Shown: positions 10,537-20,579 of the stretch, one piece after another
How positions within the stretch are numbered: the first letter of the stretch is position 1
How the letters are laid out: every line of letters starts with the position of its first letter
Source of the DNA: Vitellaria paradoxa
Lineage: Eukaryota; Streptophyta; Magnoliopsida; Ericales; Sapotaceae
NCBI GenBank assembly: GCA_019916065.1
Contig: CM034239.1
Coordinates: 47,133,812-47,197,811 of the forward strand
Direction: 5' to 3'
Length of the DNA stretch: 64,000 bases
Notes under the pieces: generated by a model
The model's database searches: none
What the model saw: the letters and a program-made list of their open reading frames with translations, nothing else
Told to the model about the DNA's origin: nothing
Made by a program: the position numbers and the translations under genes

Positions 10537-10629
10537 GGCGGAAGAGTTTTGCTCGTTTCGGCATTGCTTTGATGTGGCTTTGAAATGGGATGGTAGACTA
10601 CGAAGGTGGAGCTTGTTAGTCTGTGCCAT
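10537..10629 (-). pseudogene. psi0: fragment of UGT85A-like exon 1
   Basis: The minus strand from ATG 10629 carries the N-terminal coding stretch of the UGTs. gagttttgctcgttt / cggcattgctttgatg is almost the same as gagctttgctagttt / cagcattgctttgatg in UGT-1 (14619-14649). The correct residues (SHIKAM..AKL) lie in a shifted frame relative to the ATG, so there is a frameshift after the first dozen codons. Homology fades left of about 10537. It is the only visible remainder of a UGT gene between the B 3' flank and the linker. Confidence 0.8.
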
Positions 10630-10637
10630 CTTACAGT

Positions 10638-10662
10638 TGGGAGAGAAAGAGAGAGAGAGAGA
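10638..10662. repeat. (GA)n microsatellite
   Basis: gggagagaaagagagagagagag lies just upstream of the psi0 ATG (minus strand). Confidence 0.85.
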
Positions 10663-10844
10663 TCTTTCTGCAGAAATAATTATAATAAGTGCCCATAAAG
10701 TTGCTTGTTTACAACTGTAGGTACAAAAATAATTAAAAATACGTGGTATTATACTGAGCACAAGTATATCTTGTAGGAATGTGCTCAGCATCATGTTTAA
10801 CAATTTGTTGACTATCACAAACCCCATCACTAAATAAAATCAAT

Positions 10845-11425
10845 TGATATGATCCTAATTATAAATACAAAATGGTAATAAATGAACTAAATTTATTATT
10901 TCATAATTAGCTTAGTTAGTTCATTCATTTGCAAAGTTAGACGGATGTGACATTTAAACATTTCTCAAGATTATATTTCACCAATAATACTCAATTTTTC
11001 CCGCGCGCATTTAATGTTGAGTGGGAAACATTAAATGTTGAATGAAAGCATTAAATATAAAGTAAATCATTATACATTTTGATATACATATACAATGTAC
11101 AAAATCATGACTAATCAATTATTTTGATATTTATTTATTCATTCTATCTTACTATAAATATGACACTTAACACTAAAATTAAAGTATGCTCACTACTGGT
11201 AATTAAACATTTATTTTAGGTATGCGCACTACTATTAATTGAACATTTATTTTGTCATTACTTTACACTCAAACTTTTCCTGACTTTATCATCAAAGGAT
11301 TTTTGGTCGAAAATCTTCTCTGGCCATTTTCTCTAACTTCTCTTATTCTGCAAGCTTAATTTCAATTAGTTCAGTTGAGATGGTGACAACACGTAGTAGT
11401 ATTTTTTATTGTTGTACGTTAACTT
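10845..11425 (+). mobile_element. Degenerate Gypsy LTR remnant
   Basis: Collinear landmarks with the Gypsy-1 and Gypsy-2 LTRs, in order: ataaatgaactaaat, gcttagtt, gacggatgtgaca (10941-), gcgcgcatttaatg (10992-), three cattaaat repeats, actataaatatgacac (TATA region, 11152-), ctcactactg, then ggatttttggtcg..ctggccat (11297-11327). The internal region is absent, so this is an old solo LTR or fragment of the same lineage. Confidence 0.7.
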
Positions 11426-11664
11426 TTCAATCAACATCGATCGTAAAATAAGAGATTCGGGCTTGAAGTACTGAGACTGTAACTGTCTTTCCCTCAATTG
11501 TGGATATCATGTCATGAGTATTTAGAGTTATAAAAATTAGTATAAAATTATAAAAATTATACTTTCATAATTCACAGAGCTGTAAAAATTAGTATACATT
11601 TTATAGAAATTACAGTTTCTTGATTCGTATAGTAAATGAAAATTTTAAATTTTATAAAACTTCA
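11426..11664. other. AT-rich DNA with degenerate MITE-like repeat
   Basis: agttataaaaattagtataaaattat at 11525-11640 resembles the small element at 48652-48821 and scattered copies at 31800-32130. No gene seen. Confidence 0.45.
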
Positions 11665-12350
11665 AAGAAGCCCCACATTCGATTTAATTGGTAAATCTTT
11701 GGGATGATAAGAAAAACATCATTCAAAGAGAGCAAGTAATAAAATCCCCTAATTATTAACACTCCGTTTGCTTTCGACTTTATTTGTTGCAGCGTATAAT
11801 ATTTTGAAGAAAATCTATTTATTTATATTATTTTTTTGGAAAATATTTTTTGCAATGTGAGTAAATATTTTTTTGAAAAAATTTATGCTGAAGGTTTAGT
11901 TGTTTCAATATAAAATATTTTTTTTAAATAAGAGCAAAAAAATGTTTTATAAAAGAAATATTTTATATTGAAATAGACGAAACCTAAGTGTAAAGAAAAT
12001 TTATATATCGAAAAAAAAAAGAATATAATTCTCAAGAAATCACCAAACATAAGGATGGCAAAAAGGATAAATTTAGAGTGAGAGGCAAAACGCACCAAAA
12101 TCCGATAGCGATAAGAGTGGGTAATGCAATGATCACAATTGCCTTCGCCAAAAATGCAGCTTGTGACATGTTGTTGGTGGGAATGTTTGATTTATTAAAT
12201 TTCATAAAAAATTATAAAAATAATCAATTCCCTCTAATTAAATTTCACCTTATATTACTTTTATATATATATTTTTAACTTTTCTTATTTTTTTTCCACC
12301 CAAACAACCCCTGTCATGTAGCGAAAAGACAAATGAGATATATGTATGTA
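11665..12350. repeat. Linker between B and A UGT genes, copy 1
   Basis: Matches 50472-50967: gaagccccacatt..aaatctttgggatgataagaaaaacatcattcaaagagag, then aaggatggcaaa..gtgagaggcaaaac..gataagagtgggtaa. At 12336-12350 it passes uninterrupted through the point where Gypsy-2 is inserted in the paralogous copy. No coding capacity recognised. Confidence 0.85.
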
Positions 12351-12480
12351 TAAAGAAATTTGAGAGAAATTCAACCCAAAAAAGATGAAGGAAAAAAACA
12401 GTGAGCAAAAGCACTAACTTGGACTAGTTTATCAAGGCACTAAAGAAACGTCAACGCGATACTATCTTTTATTTTATCTC

Positions 12481-12486
12481 TTTATT
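12481..12486 (-). terminator. Candidate polyadenylation signal of UGT-1
   Basis: tttatt on the plus strand is AATAAA on the gene strand, about 48 bp after the UGT-1 stop codon. Confidence 0.45.
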
Positions 12487-12533
12487 ATATTCAGTAGGCG
12501 AGACAAGATGAAAAATTGCAACAGATTCAAATT

Positions 12534-14704
12534 CTAGCCTCCAATTGATTGCAATATTTTGTTCACCAATTTGTCCAAATTCAAGGAAGATGAGCCACTT
12601 GGACCGCTTGCTTCTTCCGCCAATTTCTTAAGCTTCACAGCCTTCTCCTTCATTTTCTTCCCCTTCTCTCCTCTCATCAACTCTCTTACAAGTTTCTCTA
12701 CTTCATCTCTTTTCACATCATTATTAATCTCCATTCCAACCTCCCACTCATTGCACATATACCTACAGTTCGTTTGCTGTTCGCCAAAAAACGGCCAACA
12801 AATCATAGGCACTCCTGAAGTCAAACTTTCTACAATCGAATTCCATCCGCCATGCGTTAAGAATCCTCCAACTGATGAGTGGTTCAAGACTTCCTCTTGT
12901 GGACACCAACTTGCTATTAGGCCTCTTTCTTTAATTTCTTCCACAAATTCAGGAGGCAAAATTGCAGACTCAACCATCACCAGATCAGGCCTAACTATCC
13001 ACAGGAAGTAATAGTTGCTATTAGCAAGTCCCCACGCAAACTCCAACAATTGTTGTTTCGTCATGATTGTAATGCTGCCAAAATTGACGTAAATCACAGA
13101 GTTGAATTCTTTGGACTCTAACCATTCAAGACACTCTGATTCTTCTTTCCATAAATTGTATCCAATAGCTTTTGACAATATTTTATCTTTTGATATCTGA
13201 TCCAAAAGTAATTGGAGAGGTCCAATGGCATAGACAAATGGTAGCATGGATGAGAGAACGTCCAATAGATCTTGCTCCAAGGCATCAAATGTTTGAAAAA
13301 TATTTGCGAAAGCTTTGGTAGCGTTGGAGGTTGCTTACATGCAAAAGTTGAAAAATACATCATCGGGGTTTGTGGTTCGGACAAAACTTGACAAATCTTT
13401 TAGCCGAATTCCTTTCATTCTTGGAATCCAATCTATAACGGTGTCTAGGTACCCATTTGTTAGATAACTTTCATCTGCAATTGTACAAATAACATTAGCT
13501 TGGAACCAATGCCATTCAATTATTGGAATTAATATATCTAAATTTATACTCATTAAAATACTATTGCAAAAGTAATGTGACGTTATCAGAATATTTGTAC
13601 TGTTTATATGAAAAAAGAAACAACCAAAATGATAAAGCAAAACAATAAAATTATAGTCCAGTTATTTTAAAACAGCAAAACAATAAAATCTCATGAAGCT
13701 GCACTTTAATTTCAAGGATATTATTACCTAAATAATTTATCAAAAAAAATAACAAAATAATATGAAGAATTATAAACTTATCATTTTAGGTAAAAAAGCT
13801 CTCTAAGATATACTTTAATTGTAAAACTATCAATTCACAGTATTTTGATAAATTCTTATAACAAAGTAGCATTCCCTTTTTCTTTCTACTCTTCATCCTT
13901 TTCAAAGGTGTAAGATTGATAGTACAATGGATGCAATTGAAATTTTAGAGACAATCGTATTTGGACAAAGATAATATCAAAATGGGTGATTTTCTAAAAA
14001 ATTCTGGTCCTATACCCAACCCAAAATGAGCGAAAGTGTGGTCCATTTTTTTCTTAAAATTAAAATTCATCAACTTCCCTTTCATTTGCAAAATTGTTAC
14101 GGTTCATCATTTTAGTTATTACACTTTCAAGTAAATTTTGTAGGGTAGGACATCATTTTACTTGTGTGTGCGTATATATGTATATACCTTTTAGAGGTGT
14201 AAGACCTTTTTCCCGTAGAGCACGGAATTGATAACCGCCCATGAAAGCACAGGCAGAGACACTCCAGAAAAGTATGACAGGTACTCCAAGTTGTTCACCA
14301 GCTGTGACGGTGAATGGCATGAACCCATCCGAGACAATACAGGTAACTGGCGGATCAGAGGCAGCAGTGCCGCTGCTGTCATTGAGATGGGAGAGGAGGT
14401 TGAGAAACGGAGCTAAGAAGCCTGTTGAAACTGATTGACAGAGAGAGATTAAGTCTTGGGTTGCGTTGGCATGATCCGACGAGGGCAAACCATCTGGGAT
14501 TGTTTTGAATTGGAAATCAGGCAATCCATCGAGAGAATTAGGTCCTCTGGCTTTGATGAAGCGCTTGTGGTTGTACTCTGTGTTCACAAAAGTTATGTGA
14601 AAGCCCTTGGAGTGGAGGAGCTTTGCTAGTTTCAGCATTGCTTTGATGTGGCTTTGAGCTGGGTATGCGACGCAGACGAGGTGAGGCTTGCAAGTCACTT
14701 CCAT
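12534..14704 (-). pseudogene. UGT-1: UGT85A-like UDP-glucosyltransferase with one internal stop (type A)
   Basis: Family-1 glycosyltransferase that would move glucose from UDP-glucose to a small lipophilic acceptor in the cytosol. Exon 1 is 14188-14704 (ATG 14704), the intron 13475-14187 (GT..AG, phase 1, 713 bp), exon 2 12534-13474; together 485 codons, the normal UGT85A length. The catalytic His is in PAQSHIKAM (H19) and the Asp partner in VSDGFM (D126). The PSPG box has WCPQEEVLNH, HGGWNS and GEQQTNC. In codon 219 the Glu of FCMEAT (intact in UGT-2) is TAA (13335-13337), a single nonsense change in an otherwise open gene. Close paralog of UGT-2. Acceptors of UGT85A proteins include iridoids, cyanohydrins and terpene alcohols; the acceptor here is unknown. 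Confidence 0.92.
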
Positions 14705-14791
14705 GGTTGTGGAGTGGCTACAATGTGCAAGCTGATCCTCTCTTTGACGGCAATGGCAAACGTTTATACAAGAACAATGCAAACTATGACC

Positions 14792-14798
14792 ATTTATA
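14792..14798 (-). promoter_or_regulatory. TATA box of UGT-1
   Basis: TATAAAT on the gene strand, about 90 bp upstream of the ATG, inside a block conserved with UGT-2 (46367-46373). Confidence 0.65.
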
Positions 14799-15179
14799 GG
14801 AAGACATTTGTTATAAAAATGGCGTCTGCATTTTTGAACTGTCACTTCGACAAAATAAAATTGTATATACAAATCAACTTTCGTTACAATTTTACTGTTC
14901 TCCCATCACTTTTGTTTCACTTTTTTGGTGAATTTTTTCATTTAAAATTTGACGTAGAACAAAAATCAATCGTTTCGTGTGGTTTTTCAAGTTAGACCAA
15001 AAGCTACTGATTAGGAATTTTGAAATTCAACAAAGACAAGCAGACAATTCTAAAAATAATTAATAATTGTACTCAGTAAAAGGATGGATTCGAATTCACG
15101 AAGAACTAGTAAACAATTCTAAACGTAATTAATAATTGTATACAATAAAAAGATAAATCTGCCCCAACAACTATAATGT

Positions 15180-15184
15180 ATATA
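15180..15184. repeat. Left target-site duplication of Gypsy-1
   Basis: atata, repeated exactly at 27293-27297. The empty paralogous site is atata at 47079-47083. Confidence 0.9.
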
Positions 15185-16088
15185 TGTTGGGCTAAATAAT
15201 ACCTCGACGTACGGAGTGTCGAACAAGTATAGTCAAGGCGCTACGTGGCCCAGTGCCGAGCATATTTCTGTGAGCCACGTAATCGTTCACCGAGCATGTT
15301 GAAGTGTGACATGTGGCGTTCCGCCGAACAGTTTATTGATGACATGAGAGTTCCACGTGAGCGTTATACGCAGGCACGTGTCTTTGGGTTAATATTCCAA
15401 GGGATACTCTGATTCTCATATCTATGGATAATGTGTTGCTACGTGGCTGTAGCCGAAGACCTCAATAGCTAATTTGTTCGGCCCAGCGATTGGCGGCAAG
15501 TAAATGTTATGCCTGGGACCCACAGTCATAATGAGGGATTATAACCATAAATGCACCGTAGTTATGACTGAACTAGGTATTTATCTCTGAGGGAGTAACT
15601 AGCTTAGTTCACTTCGTTATGAGTAGTTGACGGATGTGACAGGTAGACAGTTTGACCACGAAATTCTGGCTATATTGCCGTGTTTAACTACCAGAAGCAT
15701 TAAATGAAAGGTATGGAGTATTTAATGAAAGATATGAGGCATTAAATGAGCGGTGGAAGGCATTTAAAGACGAGAAGGAAAAGAGGTGCACGGAAGCTGA
15801 ATGATGTCAGATCACAGGTATATTTTATTACCGTTCACATTACTATAAGTAGGACATTCTACTGAACAATTAAGGTAAGCTGACTATTGCCAACTTAAGC
15901 TACTACTCATTTCTTCTCTGGAAAGTTTTCTTCTTTGAGTGACTTGCTGACTTAAGCATCGGAGGGTTTTCCGGCCAGAGACCTCCACTCCTGTCGTAAC
16001 CTTTCTTTTGTCTTTGTTCGGCAGGTCGTCGATTGCATTTTCGGTTGGCGTGGTCAGCAGTTCCGACGGTAATTTTTACTGCCGAACA
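15185..16088 (+). repeat. Gypsy-1 5' LTR
   Basis: 904 bp direct repeat of 26389-27292, TG..CA ends. The first 270 bp hold several ACGTG cores (15243, 15277, 15355, 15376, 15441). Three cattaaat motifs lie upstream of the TATA region. Confidence 0.95.
15844..15850 (+). promoter_or_regulatory. Gypsy-1 LTR TATA box
   Basis: tataagt within cactataagtagg, about 340 bp before the gag ATG, at the place equivalent to the TATAAATA of the Gypsy-2 LTR. Confidence 0.55.
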
Positions 16089-16108
16089 TTTGGCGCCCAC
16101 CGTGGGGC
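16089..16108 (+). other. Gypsy-1 primer binding site
   Basis: tttggcgcccaccgtggggc directly follows the LTR. Its position and TGGCGCC start are typical of Gypsy primer sites. I do not assign the tRNA. Confidence 0.75.
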
Positions 16109-16185
16109 TCGTTGTTTAGCCCAATCTTGTTGTTCATCACCCTTTTTCTCATTTCTTTATCGAGTTTCTAGCACTTATTCACACA

Positions 16186-17424
16186 ATGACTTTAGGAGGA
16201 AACACTACTCCACTATCATCTCCACGGGTAGGGGACGGTTCCACCCCTGCCAAAACTAAAGGGAGTGCGTTGGTTATTCGGACTCCAGGTCTGGAGCACA
16301 CCAGGAGAAGGAAAACGGAGGACCCAGAGGCAATGAAACGGAGAGAAGAGTTGATAGCTAAGGCCAGTGAAAAGCAAGCAGAATTGGAGGAGATTCTGCT
16401 GGAATTAATTAAAGAGAAGGGAAAGTCTACCGCAAGCCATGCAGCCGATTACAATCAATCTGATTCAGAATCTGACAAAAATTATGATGCTCTTTATGAG
16501 GACCCCACTGAGGAAGATGACGGGGATACCCATGAACAAGAGGAGGTGCACTCTCGCTCGCGACGTGATGTCACTTCTTCTAGGAAGGGCTCGCGCCATG
16601 ATAAAAATGTTGGAAAACGTGGCGTGAGATCTAACACTGACCCGCTTACCAAAGTACACCTTAAAAAGAGTTCCTCAAAAAAGACCCCGGGAGCACACTC
16701 AGAAGAAGCGGATAGCTCAGACCAAGAGGAGGTAACTTTGAGACGGAAGAAGACGGGAAAAGCAAAGGTAGATGAGTGGGGGCATGAAGAGGAATGGGGT
16801 GCTCAGGGCCAGAGCACACGCATGATGACAAGGAAAGCTTTGGGGAGGATCTCAGCCTCTCCGTTCACTGATGAAATTACTGACACAGAGCCTCTGGAGA
16901 AGTTCCAAACTCCAAGGCTGAATCTCTATGATGGAAGGACTGACCCCCTGGCCCATTATCGCCATTACATGCAAGCCATGACGCTATGGAGCAGCAATGA
17001 TCATCTCATGTGTAGAGTATTCCCTTCCAGTTTGGGGGATACGGCACTCCAATGGTTCCATAAATTGCCTCCTGGTAGTATTCGGAGCTGGCAGCAACTG
17101 GCAGAGGAATTCGTCACCCGGTGTTTGGCTAACACGAAACAGCCAAAAATCGCTGATGTTCTCCTCACGATGAAGAGAAAAGCCAGAGAGTCATTGAGAG
17201 ACTATTCCTGCCGGTACTTGGAGCTCTACAATGAGGTGGGGGAATGTTCAGAGCAACTGGCCGTAACTTCATTCAAGTTGGGGTTGCAGAAGGAGAATAG
17301 GCTATGGCTTTCCTTGACCAAAAAGCCCGCGGCCAACATGTCAGACCTCATGTGCCAGATTGAGAAATATGCCAAAGTGGAGGACGAGACACAGCCAGCC
17401 GAACAAAAAGAAAGAAGATCCTAA
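16186..17424 (+). CDS. Gypsy-1 gag (capsid part), open for 412 codons
   Basis: The gag structural protein starts at ATG 16186 (MTLGGNTTPLSS), the first ATG of the long open frame. Residues 1-220 are charged and low in complexity, with a helical stretch rich in Glu/Lys (REELIAKASEKQAELEEILL). The retrotransposon gag core follows at about 250-400: DPLAHYRHYMQAM, VFPSSLGDTALQWFHKL, RSWQQLAEEFVTR, ESLRDYSCRYLELYNEV. It ends at TAA 17422-17424, upstream of the zinc knuckle, so it is probably a truncated gag relative to the ancestor. The homologous gag of Gypsy-2 begins at 51946. Confidence 0.9.
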   Translation: MTLGGNTTPLSSPRVGDGSTPAKTKGSALVIRTPGLEHTRRRKTEDPEAMKRREELIAKASEKQAELEEILLELIKEKGKSTASHAADYNQSDSESDKNYDALYEDPTEEDDGDTHEQEEVHSRSRRDVTSSRKGSRHDKNVGKRGVRSNTDPLTKVHLKKSSSKKTPGAHSEEADSSDQEEVTLRRKKTGKAKVDEWGHEEEWGAQGQSTRMMTRKALGRISASPFTDEITDTEPLEKFQTPRLNLYDGRTDPLAHYRHYMQAMTLWSSNDHLMCRVFPSSLGDTALQWFHKLPPGSIRSWQQLAEEFVTRCLANTKQPKIADVLLTMKRKARESLRDYSCRYLELYNEVGECSEQLAVTSFKLGLQKENRLWLSLTKKPAANMSDLMCQIEKYAKVEDETQPAEQKERRS

Positions 17425-17893
17425 GGCCAAAGAGGAAATAAAGGCCAGGGAAAAGGCCCCCGATTCCTAGATGAAGAAAAGTCCATTTTCGAGGCGATCA
17501 ATATGGTGTTTAAGATGCCAATCTTTAGGATCCTCCCTCAAATCAAGAATAAGCCATATTTCAAATGGCCCGAGAAATTGCTAGATTTCCCTGGAAAGGA
17601 GAATTCCAAAAGATTATTGTGCGTACCACCAAGATAAGGGGCACCGTACTGGGGCTTGCCGATCATTGCGGCACCATCTCGAGGAATTGGTGCGGAAGGG
17701 CCATCTTAAAGAGTACGTGGATGAAGGCCGGACTGGGGAAGCAGCCCCGCAGGAGAGAGAGCCCAAGAGACAACGAGAAGAGATAGGCGGGAATGAGACT
17801 ACCGAGGAGGTGCAACCCCCACCGAGAACCATGCCCTTGATTCATAAAGTCAAGAGATCTTGGGTGTTGCAAGTCAGCCGAGCAAGTGCCTGA
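17425..17893 (+). pseudogene. Gypsy-1 gag C-terminus with zinc knuckle
   Basis: After the stop, FEAINMVFKMPIFRIL..KPYFKWPEKL continues the gag frame; a frameshift near 17600 then leads to YCAYHQDKGHRTGACRSL, a Cys/His cluster (C-X2-H-X4-H-X4-C) that replaces the CCHC knuckle in this lineage. HLEELVRKGHLKEYVDEGR and a charged linker follow. Confidence 0.78.
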
Positions 17894-18249
17894 GAAAAGT
17901 TACCACGGAAGGAATCACCTTTCGTGAAGACGAGCACTTTGGTGTTCAGTCGCCGGACAATGATGCTCTGGTAATAACTTTGGGCATGCTTGATTCCGAG
18001 GTGAGGAGAATCTTGGTTGATGCAGGAAGTTCAACAGAGGTCATATTCCTGAGCTTGTTTAAGAAGCTCAGATTGACTGATGAGGATTTGGAACCAGCAG
18101 AATGCCCCCTCATAGGATTCAATTCTGCCCCTGTCTGGCCTCTGGGTAGAGTTGTCATTCCTGTCCGTGTTGGCTCGGTGGAGCAAGAGGTTGAGTTCAC
18201 TGTTGTGGATTCCCCTTCTTCCTACAATGCCATAGTAGGAAGATCGTAG
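17860..18249 (+). pseudogene. Gypsy-1 aspartic protease
   Basis: Retropepsin-like domain with active site ILVDAGSSTEVIF (about 18010-18048), the VDxGSS form usual in Tat elements, and the flap-like PSSYNAIVGRS. TAG at 18247-18249 replaces Trp: the Gypsy-2 copy reads GRSWIH at 54147. A second stop, TAA, lies at 18349-18351 before the RT. Confidence 0.82.
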
Positions 18250-18402
18250 ATTCATGCCTTGAAGGTGGTCCCCTCAACTTACCATCAGGTGTTGAAGTTT
18301 CCATATGGGGAGAAAGTGATTTCTATCTTGGGGGACCAAAACATCTCCTAAAAGTGCTTCACTGCAGCCCTCAAATCCAAGACCATTCCCGAGCAAGTCC
18401 AA

Positions 18403-19370
18403 TTGACCGAGCTGCCTGAGGACGCCCCGAAGATCGATGATGTCGGTGGTGATCCACAGAAGAAAGCCATTGACAGCTTGGAGAAGTATCAGATTGGCCC
18501 TGTTGATGATGACAAATTCTTCTTGATCGGCACAAATATGAGTGCCGAGGAGAAACTGGAATTAACGGAGATGCTCTTGAAGAATATTGGAACATTCGCC
18601 TGGACTCTGCATGAAATGCCAGGTATTTTCCCCGAAGTAATGACTCATAAACTGAACGTGAATCCGGGGATAAAACCTGTGGTACAAAAGGTGAGGAGGT
18701 CAGCTCTCCAGCATGCGGTCGGCCGGTTGTTAGAGGCTGAAGCCATCCAGGAGGTTTCATATCCGGAGTGGTTGGCCAACACAGTCGTAGTCAAGAAGAA
18801 GAATGGGAAATGGAGAGTTTGCGTAGATTACACAGACCTGAATAAAGCCTGCCTAAAGGATCCATTTCCCTTGCCGAAGATCGACCAACTCGTTGACTCT
18901 ACGACTGGATGTTCCAAGATGTCATTCCTAGACGCTTATAGGGGATATCACCAGATCCCCATGTTCGGCCCTGATGAGGAAAAGACTTCTTTCATAACCC
19001 CTCGGGTTATATACTGTTACAGGGTTATGCCATTTGGTCTGAAGAATATTGGAGCCACCTACCAACGATTAGTCACGAAAATATTTAAAGAAGACCTCGG
19101 ACAGACAATGGAGGTCTACATTGATGATATGGTAGTAAAAAGTAAGGAGCCGAACACTCATCTTCAACATCTCCAGCATGTCTTTTCAACCCTTGATCGG
19201 TAGGAGTTGAAATTAAATGCTTCCAAGTGTGCCTTCGGAGTAGGCTCGGGTAAATTTTTGGGCCACTTGGTAAGCAGAAGGGGGATTGAAGCTGATCCTG
19301 ATCAAATACAAGCCATCTAATCTGTTTCTCCTCCGCGCACTAAAAAGTAAATCCAGAAGCTCACAGGAAT
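18403..19370 (+). pseudogene. Gypsy-1 reverse transcriptase
   Basis: Motifs in order: LNVNPGIKPVVQKVRR, YPEWLANTVVVKKKNGKWR, VCVDYTDLNKAC, KDPFPLPKIDQLVDST, MSFLDAYRGYHQI, YRVMPFGLKN and the catalytic VYIDDMVVKS (about 19114). It is open from 18403 to TAG 19201, then [22 protein letters not shown] continues in frame with stops at 19318 and 19348. All catalytic residues of the palm are present. Confidence 0.9.
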
Positions 19371-19767
19371 GGTGGCGGCGCTCAATCGGTTCATCAGTAG
19401 ATTGTCTGACAAATGCCGACCATTCTTCAGATTATTAAGAGGTGTAAATAAGATGCAATGGGATGCCGAGGCAGACGCAACACTGGAGAAACTTATAGAA
19501 TACCTGACAACTGTCCCGATACTGTCAACACCACAACCGGGGGATATTTTACAACTATATCTGGCAGTGTCAGAACACGCGGTCAGTGCCGTCCTGCTAA
19601 GAGAGGAACAAGGGAAGCAGCATCCTATTTACTATGTGAGCAAGACCATGCAAGGGGCAGAGACTAGATACATTCCCCTAGAAAAGTTAACCTTGGCATT
19701 GGTGATGGCTTCAAGGAAGTTAGCCCATTACTTCCATGCCCACACCATTCAGGTGGTCACCAATTAG
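19371..19767 (+). pseudogene. Gypsy-1 RNase H (RT-associated)
   Basis: LTGMVAALNRFISRLSDKC leads into the RT-linked RNase H: LQLYLAVSEHAVSAVLLRE, HPIYYVSKTMQGAETRY, LALVMASRKLAHYFHAH. It ends at TAG 19765-19767, where Gypsy-2 has a Gln codon (DQPIEQ). Confidence 0.85.
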
Positions 19768-19809
19768 CCAATTGGCCATGTTTTAAAAAGGGCTGATGTA
19801 TCTGGTAGG

Positions 19810-20420
19810 ATGGCAAAATGGGCATTTTTCCTTGGTGCATTTGACATCAAATTCATTCCAAGAACCGCAATAAAGGCTCAAGTGTTGGCCAATTTTGTAG
19901 CGAAATTTACCACTCCAGCTCCTGGCCCGGCAGAAGAAGTATGGCAAGTGGAAATAAGGTCTGCTCCAGCCGAACACGGCAAGGACGAACAACCTTGGCA
20001 AATTGAGGTTGATGGGTCTTCGTCTAGGAAGGGCGGTGGGGTAGGCATTGTTTTGACTACGCCGGAAGGAGTCACTATTGAATATGTAATAAAGCTCGAA
20101 TTTGAGGTTACTAATAATAAGGCAGAGTATGAAGCTCTCCTAGCCGGGCTCAACATTGCTCGGCGATTGATGGCAAACGATGTTGTAATAAAGACTGACT
20201 CTCAGTTGGTTGTCAACCAGCTGAAGGGTGAGTATATGGCTAGAAGCGAGAAGATGGCAGAATATCTACAGTTGGCAAAGAAAAAGATTAAAGATTTTAG
20301 TAAAGCTAGTGTAGAGCTCATTGGGAGAGATCACAATGCTCATGCTGACGCACTTGCGATGTTGGCTGCCTCTTCCCGAATAAGGCTGACCGATCAGGTT
20401 TTCTTGGAAGTTCTAAAGAA
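19810..20420 (+). pseudogene. Gypsy-1 second, chromosomal-type RNase H
   Basis: The four acidic residues of an active RNase H are visible: IEVDGSSSRKGGG, NNKAEYEALLAG, KTDSQLVVNQLKGEY and HNAHADALAML. This additional domain between RT-RNase H and integrase is diagnostic for the Tat lineage. It is open here and continues without a stop into the integrase (19810-20952). Confidence 0.88.
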
Positions 20421-20579
20421 GCCGAGCATAACAAAAGATGAGGAGGTAATGTGTACTATATTGGCTCCTTCTTGGATGGATCCGATCATTGCTTACCTAA
20501 AAGATGGGACTCTCCCTGCGGACAAAATAGAAGCAAAGAAACTGCGGATAAAGGCTACCAGGTTTTGGCTTTCTCCTGA

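Larger units (their letters stand above)
14705..15184 (-). promoter_or_regulatory. UGT-1 upstream region
   Basis: Shared with the region upstream of UGT-2 (46272-), e.g. gagtggctacaatgtgcaa and gaagacatttgttataaaaatg. It is cut by Gypsy-1 at 15185, only 480 bp from the ATG, so distal promoter sequence was moved 12 kb away to 27293 onward. Confidence 0.7.

Noticed and set aside
16465..16659. Open frames antisense to or overlapping gag
   Set aside because: Shadow frames of the gag coding sequence without conservation in Gypsy-2.
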